Position numbers and translations under genes: made by a program | The notes under the pieces: generated by a model | The model's input: only the letters and a program-made list of their open reading frames with translations | What the model was told of the DNA's origin: nothing | Databases searched by the model: none | Assembly (NCBI GenBank): GCA_914767715.1 | Contig: OU612068.1 | Coordinates: forward strand, 31,310,001 to 31,374,000 | Direction: 5' to 3' | Origin: Membranipora membranacea | Lineage: Eukaryota > Bryozoa > Gymnolaemata > Cheilostomatida > Membraniporidae | Length of the DNA stretch: 64,000 nucleotides | Part shown: positions 35,301 through 46,700 of the stretch, piece by piece | Layout: every line of letters begins with the position of its first letter | Numbering within the stretch: position 1 is the first letter of the stretch

Positions 35301-38300
35301 AGGCGAACGCTCTACCACTGAGCTATTCATCTTCGGTGATTGTATAAGGTTTTGGTCCAAACTAAATATAATAATGCTTCAAATGATAGTCGCGTCTATA
35401 TACTACTCCCTTATAGCCGCCTTCACTTATACGTCGCGCGATCTATAGGTGAGGGATTACGGTAGATATTTTTTATCCTTGAAAATTTCTAACCTTCATT
35501 TTAATTGCTATCCTTGAAAATTCTATCCTTGAAAATTTTTGGCCTTCTACAATTTTTAAGTATGGGAATGCACACTGATACACTCTGGCTTGCCAAGCTT
35601 GTTGATCGCAGACTCATCATCAAGATTATTTAAATGTGGCTCAGATACAATTGCACTGGTTAATGAATCAAGAGGAACGCACTGGGCATGTGCAAACAAC
35701 TTTACATAAGTAGCATATATATGGTGTCTATCACCAAATCTCCCAAATGCTCTCACCCCTAGTCACCCAAAGCATCAGCATTAATTCATCATGTGGGAAA
35801 CTGGGCATCAGTCCGTTTTTGCTATTTCTTCTTCATATTTTACATGATATTAGCCCCAAATTGCCAACTGGCTCCACTTTGCCAAAGACATTGACCCAAA
35901 AAACTTTCACTTAGGCTGTGCATGTTGGATGAAAAGCGGTGAGCACATTTTTCACACAAATGGCAATAACTAATGTCTGTGATGTGATGTTTTTTTATAG
36001 ATTGATAATACAAATTTATGTCTGGATAACAATAAGTTTGGCAATAGCTCTTTTGTGTTGGTGGTGTGCAAACACCCACACATCCCGTCTAACGCTAGTC
36101 AAGTCACGATCCAAAGGCTGACTCGCTCCTTCCAGGGCCCCTGTTCTCATACAATCATTGATTTTGGCAACCAAAGAAAACAAGGAAAGAGAACAAAATG
36201 TTACAACGTCAGAGATGTAACTAATCATGACTTGTTAAATTGTTGTGTAATAATGTCCATAAAAAGTCAAGAATTAATCACAGAGGAAATTTCACACAAA
36301 TTTTGGCTCAAGTTCAGCTAAGATAATGCGGTATCTGGTAGTTTGTTCCCAGATGGAAGTGACATGTAATAAATGATTGCTATATCACGGAGCCACAATA
36401 ATAATGTTCTTGATGCTCTTGAATCAAACCCAGAATCATCCATAAATCTTCAATTCAAATTCAAATTATGCAAATCCACAGTAATCACTGCTGCGCAAAT
36501 TTAAAAACTTGGATATGTGCCTACTGGGTGGAACACATACGCTTCCCCTGACTAATAGTTCATAGCTGCGCTGTGATATGGTGGTTTACTTCTCTGCCTG
36601 CATCAGAGCTGATCCAGTGTAGTGATTGAAGGGGCTGTAGGGTCTGTAATCCCCTGTATCAGAGCTGATCCAGTGTAATGATTGAGGGGACTGTAGGGTC
36701 TGATTGAGGGGGCTGTAGGGTCTGTGAGCCCCTGTATCAGAGCTGATCCAGTGTAATGATTGAGGGGACTGTAGGGTCTGATTGAGGGGGCTGTAGGGTC
36801 TGTGAGCCCCTGTATCAGAGCTGATCCAGTGTAATGATTGAGGGGACTGTAGGGTCTGATTGAGGGGACTGTAGGGTCTGTAAGCCCCTGTATCAGAGCT
36901 GATCCAGTGTAGTGATTGAGCTGATCCAGTGTAGTGATTGAGGGGGCTGTAGGGTCTGTAAGCCCAAACTCAAACACTACTCGGGCTTGTTATACTTGGG
37001 CAGATAATTACCAAGATTAGATTAAACAGCTCTCTAGTATTTGGTGTAAAGATGTCATGGCAGGATTATACAGATAATAACAAACTATAGTCTGCTCTCT
37101 AATGGAATATATACCACCATTGATACCAAACAGTTCTAACTATTCAATCAATTCCTTTTTATTGCACCTTTGTCAATAGGATGGTGGAGCTGAGGTCTTA
37201 ATTATCATCTAAATAGGGTAATTAGCAGTACCTCCAAAAACACAGATAAGATCATAAGAAACCACAAGCATCATTTTGATCCTAATTAAAATCATAATGG
37301 TCACATCAATATGCACAAATCAATAATTTATATTTTTTAGTCTCCAAAAATCCTCCATGCCTGTGAAAGGCTATCAAACCATTGAAGCAAGCGATTGGTT
37401 TCCGAAAAGTACCAAAGAGAGCAACACTTGAAAAGATGCATGAGAAAAGCAAATCTGCTTTTAAGTATTATCAAATCTGCTTTCTATGGCGGAAATGTCA
37501 TCGATTTTTGTTTCTCGAGTTGACACAAAGTGATCTTAGAGATGGGTCAAGGAATCTTGAGCGCCTACATACTAGTATGAGCGGCTCAGGCTAAAACAGC
37601 TGTGGTACTCTGAATAATGATTAGATACCATAATGATTACATAAATCTGATCTCAGGACAAGTTTCTAATGTGGGTCAACATGTTTGTATTCAGTGTGAT
37701 TAGGAGACCTCATTTTAGTTATTAATGGGGAGAGGCTACTAATTCTCAAGTCTGCCGAGTGAGACTTTTAAAACTTTAAACATTGTTCATTCTCTCATGT
37801 TACGGTCTAGATTTCAAATGATTATTATTGACAGTCTGCCATTTTATTGGAATGAGGCGACAATTTAGCAGTTTTTAAATTTATTTTACTAATTGTTCCT
37901 TTTCAAATCAAACAATTTACTTTAGGCTCAAAGCAATACCAATGGATTGTAAATATGTTTCATTACCCATTGAGCTGGCACATCCCTCCCTGACATGGCC
38001 ATTGCACTGGTCACAAAACAAATATGTAACAAGTCGGCACTGCTGTGTGTGCTTACTCGACCAGAAGTGTGTTACAGTCCCAAATAAACATTGTCCCATT
38101 ATGGGCCAGACAATCTATAATCCTTTTGTTATTTCTTTTTGATGGGCCTGCTCACTTTTTGATAGACTTGCTCACTTGACTTTGGGTGGTTGAAAAAAAA
38201 ACACCGGAGATGGTCTATGATAATAAAGGCAGAAATAATAGACGCTTTTCGGAAGCTGGTTCATCCCATATTTTAGCCTAGTTACTACAGCGCATTACCA

Positions 38301-41300
38301 GTCAGGAAAGATGACTAAGTCTCTCAGACTATACTACCAGATATACCACATGTACCAGATATACCACATGTACCAGTACCACATATACAACACTAGAAAA
38401 AAAACATACCCACCAATCTCTCATCATCAGAGTGAAAAATTTAACAAGATCTCTCTTCCAATTAGCCTTTAAATAATCATTCCATTCAACAGAAATCAGC
38501 CTTTTCAAATCTAAGATCACATTCCATTTACAAAATTTACACTTAGGTAAATGTGAGAATCTTTAGGTAACAAAAACGACAATAGGGTGAAGAATTAACA
38601 TTGGAATGTTACCACTGGCATGAGTCAATAAAAGATTTCACATGACTGTGTGTACCTATATTATTATAATATAGATGTGGTGATGAAGGACTATCATTCA
38701 GAGCTTCTAGTTTCATGACTGGCAATCTGATTATTAGGTGTCAAACTTGCCATAACTTGAGCGAAGCCATTGGCTCACAATAGGACTCAGATTTTCTGTT
38801 GTGACTAACTGCTGTGATGTTTATCGAGTCTTTGTTATAAATCATTTTTATAATATTTTGATTAAAATCTAGATTGATACAATAACAAAAGGTAGTGAAT
38901 TCAATTGTTTATTTTTCTTTTATTCTCAGTTTATACTGAATCCCTAAAGACTGGAAGCAATCTTCTAAACTGTATAAAGATTTATAGAAGACGACAGCGA
39001 AAGCAGGTTTTTACTGAATGACATCTCAGTGATGACATGGCTGACACGACAGTCAGTTGACAGCTGAGCTGGGCCACCCCAGAGGTCCCCGGGTACGAAG
39101 TGCACATATCACTACACCACCACCATCTCACAAGATTATGGTGAAATGTCAAAATTGAAAGTTATTGGCCATAACCCTCTTGGGAGCAATAGTAATCAAT
39201 TGAACACTCAATCTTCTCTGAAGATCAGTAATTTGTTGCAACACTGTAGTAAAGGTATAGGTATTAGTTTCAGGTATAGATATTAGTTTCAGCGATGCCA
39301 AATAAACATAAACATGGATACACCTATGACTGGGTAGAGATGACACGACCACTTGCCTTTTTGTCAATGACCTGGGTGTGTTTGGTGCAATCAAACACAG
39401 AGTGCAGTACACACATTGTGGCCTGCCGCCACTAGCGGACCACAGGGTCAGACGATGACTAAACCCCTAGATGATGTTGTGGGAACACTGAGATTTGTTG
39501 AAAGGTATCATAATTGTTGACATGACCTTCAAGTACATTTTGCTAGCACCTTTAGACAATAAGCCACAATGACACGCTATGAACTGAAGATGAGATGAGG
39601 AGCCTGATAGGAGCACCTGAGTCAAGTAGTCAATCACTGCGTATAGTTTACATACCAGAGTTAACTCAGCATGAAACGAGTAACATGATCAATCGGAAGT
39701 AAGATGAGAACATGATATGTATTCGCTAAACAAATTACTTCAAGCATTATGGAGCACACCTAAGGTGAGAATGTACTAAGTTTACTACAGAGACACCTAC
39801 GAAGGACACCAGCTAGACATTGTCATTGAGGAAGAGGGCAAACCCTACCTCCTGATCAATGCTGTTTAGGCCAGTGATGTCAGCGCTATCAGCAGCTGTC
39901 GTCAAAGTTGTGCCACCACTTTCTTGACTCAACTAACACCATGAGCAGCCGTTTGAGTGTTTGCCGCGGAATGTGATTAGATGGTATATATAAAGCCACC
40001 AAAGAGGTATGATGGTTTATTTATTACTCAGAATGATGTGTTTATATCATTATCACCCACAATGATCATCTGCTTAGCTCACTGGCCCCAGATTGGACAG
40101 CAGTGAAGTTTCTCCACTGATTGATTAGATTTTTGGGTAATTTATCGCCTTTAATTAGACAATATTATTACTGTGTTATCCAAATCTAGGTATAGAAGCG
40201 GAGGGACAGCGGACATATTTAGGTAGTAGGTCTTTTATCTACAGCTGAGCTTAGTGGGTGGCAAAGATCTAAATCTAGATTTGATATCATCTTACTTCCA
40301 GGTAGGTAACTCATCAGGAACCCATACAGAGCTTCAACCCATCACCCCTAATAAACGTCTTTGTGTGTTTGGTGGTTTTTTGATTTTATGGCGCTTCATG
40401 ATGTGGACTCTTGATTGCTACATAGATTTTTCTAGGCAGGCCAGTACTCTCTGTCAATGATTTATTCATTGGTTTACTTTCCCTTGATTGAGTCTTCCTG
40501 CGAATCAGTACATAAATCTGATGTTTTAATAGTTCTTTGATAAAAGGAAGGCTTAGCCAGGTTTTAGTAAAAGGAAGAATATGTATTTTGTTTTGTCGTA
40601 TTCGGTATGTTAGCAGGATAAATCTTATTGTTGGACGGTATGTTAGCAGGATAAATCCTATTGTTGGAGGAGTTTTTGAACTTCATCATAGAGGATCTTT
40701 TTGCTGATCTATTCATGATGAAGTCTACTAGAGTGGCTTATTTAATAAGGGGATTTAACTTAATCTCTAAATTGATTGACACTGGCCGTAAGAAACAGGA
40801 GATATTCAACACAGCAAGACTGAATATAATCTGTAATCCTAGCTGTATGATAATGCCAGGATATGTTTAGCTCTTGGTGGGGAACCGGCAATGATCCCAC
40901 CATCACTCGTTTAACCCTATATCAGGGACGAAGTACGGCTTCCAGACAAAACCTTTTAAGTGTACTCTATGGTATCAAAGATTAAGCTGCTCAAAGCTGG
41001 TCGAGAAAACAACAACAATTTGTTTAAGCACAAGAAGCCATCATTTATAGACAATTTTGTAAACTTAGTTTTGTAAAGAGAATCACAGCAAAGAAAACAT
41101 TGCCAAGTGAGAAAATATAATACAATCAGTTAATAATAATTAGCCAAATATAAATTATCACAAAGCAATTCTTACACATGGTTTCAGCACTAATAGAAAT
41201 TTGCTCATTGTCATAACACCCCTAGGGATGGTCACAAAGCTAGAAAGGCGACCTTCATTTGCACCTGATGCCTGCTAAGACAGTTAATCCTGATTGCAAA

Positions 41301-43183
41301 CTCTCGATTCTAAGGTTTCTCACAGTTTATATGTAGAGAGATTTGTGCAGTAAATTCAGCTTTACGCCTTACTGACAAATCCAACAGCTGACAGCAGAGA
41401 GGAATGATAAGTCTAGTTAGTGAGAGGCAATTACAGTTTTATGGTTTCACTGTGATTGGTTTGATAGATAGTTAGATAGACATGCTCTGGTGATGCTCTG
41501 TGAGCACATCCCCAATTTATCACCATCTTCACTCCATTCCACAGAATCTACTCAGCTCATCCAACATCAGATTGTCACATGGAGACACACAATTCAAATT
41601 CTTCACACAAACAATCTCTACATCGGCAGTTTGGTGTCAAAATTATATGCAATTAGTGAGCATGAATTAATAGGTAGAAGGAGATGGGATAAGGATAGGG
41701 AGGGATAATTATAAGAGATGATCTCATGAGATCAGAGCTCTATCCATTCTTTTTACCCAGCATGATGATTAACCATCTTTTATTCAGGGTATACACTGAC
41801 ACCTACCAATTATATACTGCCGGCTTCGAGAAATGATGTAAATAATTTAAGCTGGCATCATTAATAACTGCCTAACGACCAATACACTTCTGTCAAGGGC
41901 TAATGAAACATCATGGAGGAAAGCATATGCCTTAGAAAAAGTCGGACCACAAACAACTGGAGAGTCACTTCAGAGATGAATCAGAGGGGCTCGATTAAAT
42001 AAAACGACACCAAATATGTGATATACAACACACAAGAAGCAATTCCAACTAGGCCTATTATACCACAGAGTGTCTATAAACTGAAAGACACTCGAGCCAA
42101 AGCAAAAGAAAAGAGTTTGTGTTCCGATTGCTTGGCACAAGAACCTCATTGACAGAACAGTTGTCAGTTGGTACAACAAAATCAATTTGCACAAGCCTCT
42201 GCCAGGCCAATTACTGCAATATCCAATACTGCCTGACAGCCCTGCTGATAGACAACCACTGTTGAATTTATAAATTAACTAACAGTGGCAAATATTATTT
42301 TTGATTTCATCAATTTTAAAAACATGCAATCACATTGCTATTGTGACGAGCGAGCGTGTGAAAATGTGGAGAGTTGATGACAGAGTAATTCAATGTTTGA
42401 GTATTCATCGCAGATCGGATAGAAACCCATCAGCTGCCACTGACTGACAATCATCGACTTTTCAATCAGTCAACATAGTAAATTCAAAATTTCGTAAATT
42501 ATTTAATTTCGACTTTTTGCCAACATTGGCTGTGCTTCTTTATGGCCTTGTGTGAGCGAAATACTATAAATAACAGAATGTGATGTTGACTTATGACACT
42601 TTGTTAATGACAATCAAATTCTCTTCTCTTTTCCGGCTTGGCATTCATGAATAATTTTTGTAGTGCAAGGCATAATTTTGGGAACACTAGATACTGGGTT
42701 CAATTTATAGAGCGTAGTGTGCAGTTACATAAGACCTACTATGGTAAGAACCAAAAAAAAGCCGGTGGAACACAAGTTTATGACACTTTGGCCATTCCCA
42801 TCTATCTCAAACGCCCATTTCCTGTTCTATTTTAGTAAATGGACTGTGGAAAATCGTTGGTCAACGTTTCCGGAGAGGCAAATTACAGTACACAAGAAGA
42901 GGCAACGTTATGTCATTCCACGCTTTTTTGAAAAATTATCGTGCCACTTCAAGACCTTACTGAGCACTTGATAATAAATACATAGAACACATGACAGATG
43001 CAGGACTTAATATTTCAGCATCCACATCATCTCAAGTTGTTTCAATCGTAAGTTTAATATTGTGAGGACTTACATATGGTTAGTTCTGTTCCAGTATATA
43101 TCCACAGGGGGTGGCGCGGTAACCACTTCTGTTGCCCAGGAGAGGGTGCTGAGTATAGAGAGAATAATGTGAAGCTGAGCCAT
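26200..43183 (-). CDS. Ephrin, GPI-anchored type (complete, 6 exons)
   Basis: Ephrins are cell-surface ligands of Eph receptor tyrosine kinases and act at cell contacts in guidance and boundary formation. Exons on minus: 43183-43074, 32439-32322, 31359-31152, 30438-30334, 28931-28806, 26342-26200. All phases match; 810 nt, 269 residues plus stop. Residues 1 to about 18-23 are a signal peptide (MAQLHIILSILSTLSW). The ectodomain opens with VDIYWNRTN (family VYWNSSN) and holds the four ephrin cysteines in RFLCPYY, DSCHLP, HNCSMP and SACKQY, the GQEYYF strand and ISTGSLSGLHN. A Thr/Pro-rich stalk follows. The C-terminus is a hydrophobic tail (ALSSSLLLLSLIVGLTGLD) without cytoplasmic part, as in GPI-anchored ephrins; a basic-poor site around GDNSAH could be the cleavage point. 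N-glycosylation sites: NRT, NCS, NFT. The receptor-binding loop is divergent. Intron 1 is 10.6 kb. Confidence 0.92.
28806..28931 (-). CDS. Ephrin exon 5: Thr/Pro stalk
   Basis: Encodes NFTDPPLVTVDPNAPP and then a run of TTRPTTTPTTTTTV; likely O-glycosylated spacer. Phase 1 on both sides. Confidence 0.82.
30334..30438 (-). CDS. Ephrin exon 4
   Basis: Encodes SISTGSLSGLHNRLSEPSAC and MKAIVRVCCNQ; matches the family block ISTSTGS..GL.N...C....MK..V.V. Confidence 0.92.
31152..31359 (-). CDS. Ephrin exon 3
   Basis: Encodes VPKEYYDSCHLP through NCSMPNSH to ETGQEYYFT, with cysteines 2 and 3 and the receptor-binding loop. Donor gtgagt, phase 1. Confidence 0.9.
32322..32439 (-). CDS. Ephrin exon 2
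   Basis: Encodes IFERNNEHIVEVRIKEQIRF and LCPYYETPQDNMEHYIIYR, with the first conserved cysteine. Acceptor tttccag, donor gtgagt. Confidence 0.88.
33596..33639 (+). repeat. Two poly-G tracts
   Basis: G15 at 33596-33610 and G13 at 33627-33639, in ephrin intron 1. Can form quadruplex DNA; also a place where read length may be wrong. Confidence 0.9.
34835..35016 (+). CDS. Candidate terminal exon, unknown gene
   Basis: After tctcttcag an open frame of 59 codons ends in TGA, with AATAAA nine bases later (35025-35030). It reads LRTAGLSVLPRILAYKP, then GTFTVSVRVTPQKIVY, alternating as in beta strands. It lies in ephrin intron 1 on the opposite strand. No upstream exon in the needed phase was found. 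No family recognised. Confidence 0.28.
35090..35462. mobile_element. Inverted-repeat element (pogo/Tc1-mariner type) carrying a tRNA-like sequence
   Basis: 373 bp bounded by perfect 19-bp inverted ends CCGTAATCCCTCACCTATA, with TA on each side (35088-35089, 35463-35464). The ends resemble those of pogo/Tigger-like elements (CAGTAATCCC..). The left part holds diverged copies of the word CTATAAGACACC. The middle holds a threonine-tRNA-like sequence on the minus strand. No coding capacity. Confidence 0.78.
35261..35332 (-). pseudogene. tRNA-Thr(UGU)-like sequence, degenerate
   Basis: 72 bases with a near-perfect A box (TAGCTCAGTGGTAGAGCG, 35325-35308), an anticodon loop CTTGTAA, a B box GAGTTCAAAACCC (35283-35271), and a run of seven T just after the 3' end (35259-35253), a Pol III terminator. 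The anticodon stem (TTCGC versus ACATG) and the acceptor stem do not pair, so it should not act as tRNA, but it could still be transcribed. Confidence 0.72.
35474..35540. repeat. Three copies of TATCCTTGAAAATT
   Basis: Three copies of the word, spaced 16 to about 34 bases, directly right of the inverted-repeat element. Confidence 0.6.
36603..36977. repeat. 78-bp minisatellite
   Basis: The word AGCTGATCCAGTG recurs at about 36607, 36663, 36741, 36819 and 36897, a 78-bp period with one short 56-bp unit. Each unit contains a doubled 22-bp block with GACTGTAGGGTCTG. Because 78 is a multiple of three, one minus-strand frame stays open throughout, as a 26-residue repeat (GLTDPTAPSI..). Flanks show no gene. 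Confidence 0.92.
38336..38371. repeat. 18-bp tandem duplication
   Basis: ACCAGATATACCACATGT twice in tandem. Confidence 0.8.
39253..39290. repeat. 19-bp tandem duplication
   Basis: AGGTATAGGTATTAGTTTC and a copy with one change. Confidence 0.75.
39791..39869 (+). CDS. Candidate terminal exon, unknown gene
   Basis: After the strong acceptor tttactacag a frame reads DTYEGHQLDIVIEEEGKPYL then LINAV and TAG. It is short but has the residue balance of a real protein. It sits in ephrin intron 1 on the opposite strand; no partner exon found. It could be a relic of a retroelement. Confidence 0.22.
40603..40668. repeat. 33-bp tandem duplication
   Basis: Two 33-bp copies beginning CGGTATGTTAGCAGGATAAA, nearly identical. 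Confidence 0.85.
43074..43183 (-). CDS. Ephrin exon 1: signal peptide and first strand
   Basis: ATG at 43181-43183, 36 codons plus two bases, ending IYWNRTNH at gtaagt. Another ATG lies 24 codons upstream in a different frame; this start gives a clean signal peptide. Confidence 0.88.
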
Positions 43184-43714
43184 CCTTCGCCAACTATCGC
43201 AGCCGCTGTGAAGTTGTGAGCAGATTGTTTCAGTCCATCTGCAACAACCAAACATTATGTTTGTTGGAATATTTGTATAATCCTAACGTCCGCCAGTACA
43301 CCCTCAACACCTCCCCTCTTGCAAACACGACGTTCTACCGTAAGCTGATGACTCTCTAATTAGTTGTATTACTTGGATATCCAATAGACACAATTAGTCA
43401 TCTAAAGGTCTAAGGATGTCAATTAGGTGCTGGTGAATTCTTTTCAGTCAGCGATGTTGACGTATCGTTATCCTAGAAGTGTCTGTCTTACTGCAGAGCG
43501 CTCGTTCCTTCTCTCTCATTTACAGACACACGCCAATATGACTCAAACACACCACACACTTTACCATTCAATGCTCATAACCATTACTGTATAGATCAGC
43601 CATTCAGACACTCAAAGCTAAAGTGGGCGGGTCCTAAGCAATCATCTCTGTTGTGAGAGGACACAACTCCGATTTGAAATGGAGTCCCAACCAACAAAGA
43701 TCAAGGTTGTTATT

Positions 43715-43792
43715 GAAAAATTACAATTGATACGAACTTGGTGACCCGGATTGTAATCCATAATCCGTCTAATCACTACACTTTGACCCACA
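43715..43792 (-). repeat. tRNA-derived relic (possible SINE head)
   Basis: On the minus strand, AGTGTAGTGATTAGACG (43782-43766) resembles the D arm of tRNAs with a GTAGTGGTTAG type A box, and AGTTCGTATCA (43738-43728) resembles a B box at the right distance. Stems are degenerate and no tail was defined. Confidence 0.35.
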
Positions 43793-46700
43793 TCTGGTGA
43801 TCTTATAGACTATTACCCGTTACACATATATATATACTACTCCCGACACCAAATGTTGTAATATTATAAGCCTGAGAAAAATACCAGCGGTGTAATCTTG
43901 GCAACAGTTCATCGCAATAACTGAGATTTAGAAGCCTACGCCCAATATCTCAATTGACGTAATGTGATTCTTTGAGAAAATCCTAAATATACAAAAAATT
44001 ACCGGGAGCCACAAAAAAGAACCTCTTCATTGTTGAAAAAATAACCTTTTTTTCATACCTAATAAATACGCTGGATTAGCCTGGTTGTAACATGATACAT
44101 GATGACCAGGCAATAGGCCCTAAGCATAGTCAGTCAATGTGTTGAAATAATTTTGGTCAATTGGAATAATGAAAACAAAAATAAAATTACTATCCTCTTC
44201 AATCTCAGTATTTTGAAAGTTCATTCTTGGAAAAGAAGGCTTGTGAGTTTGAAATAGGGAAGTTCTTTGGGACTGCAATTACTTTATGTCAAAATAATTC
44301 ATAACAACGGACATGCCACAAAAGTTTAATGTATGCAAATAGGATGCCGGAGTTACTTAATCCGACTGCACATACACTACAGATTGACCACAAGTTTTTG
44401 CTAAAAAAATAATCATTACATCATGAAATGAGTTGATCAGATTTTCTTAAGTTCATATTATATTAAAATCCTTCTTTTTGCATAGAAACACGAGCTGTGA
44501 ATGACACAGTAAAACTGATTAAAAGTCAACATTGCTTGGTAGGACACCGGAGGTAATCAGTTAGATTTGAAGCTAGCACACAGTGTTCGTATTACGTCGA
44601 ATAATTTTTATCAGAAAATTGTGTTGGGAGGGTAGGGAGGGGCAATGTGGACAGCATTAAGGGTAGTTGAAATCGGAACAGCATTGCGCAGACGACTCCA
44701 AAATTCACAGATTTTTCCTTTTTATGATATTCAGCTCAGCAATGGCCAGCAATGAGAGAGTTCATTGAGTGCTGTGTCCAGGGGGTTTGGGAAAGTCTTT
44801 AATTTTTATCTTGTATTCACCACAAAATTTCTCTGAAGGAAAATGTTACCTACCAGCCACTAAATGCGGAACATTTTTATGTCTATCCAATCAAAATATT
44901 GCTATTTTTGAAGAAGATTGATACATATGAGTACCATCTCTTTACATCGCATCATTCCAAAAAGAAGGAAAAGGATTCCAATTTATTACGAGGTTTGTGT
45001 ATAAATTAATGCGGTAGGTTGGGGGCAAAATTTAAATTATACAATTCATTATTTGTATAAGGGAAACATGATTCTGGTTTCGATAATACCAGTTTTGGTG
45101 AGACAGTTACATCATATTTTGAAAGATTCCAAGAGGGATATCAATCAAGACCAACCTGTTCCTTTGACACAGCGATGATTGGAGCATACCAAATATTAAT
45201 ATTGAGTAGGCAGTGGTATAACTTGACAGGTTTCCCATGATCAGTCATAACTCAATCCAGTAATTATTGTGTTTTTTTATGATGAATATGTTTACAATCC
45301 AAATTAAGGAATCAAACTACAAAGTAATAGACATGATGGACATCAAAACAGCCATTTGACACCAATTCAAGATTTAGATGATTAATATCTTCGCTATAAC
45401 TCATTGATTCCCAAAACACACCAATTATTGTCCATATAACAAAGGGCTGTATTTTTTAGCAGCTTGACCTAGCTCAGAGGGATAAGACAAGACTTATCCA
45501 GATCCTAAGTTCATCACCCACATAGCTGCATATATTCCCATATTACAGTGGATACTGGATCAGGTGGGCTTATCAGTGCAGTGATTATGTAACATCCGAC
45601 ATTTCATAAAAAAACTTTATTGTCCCCAGTAATCACCTAATTAGACAGCTCAATTACCGCAAAACTCAACTGTGAATAATCTCCGAATAATTATAATGTG
45701 ATCATTTATAGAGCACAGCACTGTTTTAGCAACAGGATGCCTCTTTTTGGTGATCAATTACTTACTGACCATGCACGGGTGTATGGATGGATAACTTTGT
45801 GACTGCAATGAAAAATTTAGTTCACTGAGGTATATATATTCATAGGTTTTTATATCAATGATTTAGTTCAAACTGTGACCAAGCTGTGACTGGCCATCGT
45901 TTTCTGGCTCATTTGGCTCACTTCAGTCAGTATAAGAAATAAACAGAGGAATAAAATTTAGCCTGCCCTTGATAGGTAATAGATTGTAACTGTAGTTTTC
46001 TGGTTAAGACTGGAAAGATTGAGAAACTGTATTTGTCCATCCCCAATCTATAGACTATGGATACCTTACCAAAATAGCTATTTTTTGCCTATTTACCTTC
46101 CCAAGGACACATGGTAGTATACCGGGTGTAATTGTTGTTTACAATCACCTGCAGTTATTATTTATTAGGTCTACCTATGGTCTACCTGCTGGGAATATCA
46201 ATTTTAAACTTTAGTGAAGAAATAAGCTTTGATTTATTTTAAATTTTGGGTGACTAGTAATTTTGCACTTAATAACGCTAATTAAGTGAATAACATGTGG
46301 TCTGTCCGAGCTCACGGGAGGCTGAATGCTGTACCTACTGGCTCAACACAGAATGTACAGAGAATTAACATACCATTCTCATGAAATGTCATAATATCTG
46401 TGTACGTACATCAAATCACCTCCATAATCTTGTCTGATAACCGGCGATGGTTAAAACACAAACGCATACTCAAGAGGATTTAAATAGAAGCAGGAATTAA
46501 AGAGATCGTGAATCAAGAAACTTAAAAAACATGGTATGTTGAAATTTGGTTCTGATGATGGAGCAGGAAAATCAACAGGAATAACATGCCGCTTTCCTCA
46601 CTAAGCTTGTGGATGAGAGTCATGAATAACACAGTTTGACTATTGCAGAGATATTTAACTTTTGCCTACCAAGAAAACTCTTCCACATGACTTTGCACAT

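Noticed and set aside
37917-38142. Cysteine-rich frames on both strands (possible transposase zinc ribbon)
   Set aside because: Cys spacing does not match a family I can name and no flanking domain was seen.
40187-40245. Short plus frame after aaatctag (IEAEGQRTYLG)
   Set aside because: Too short; likeness to the frame at 39791 is probably chance.
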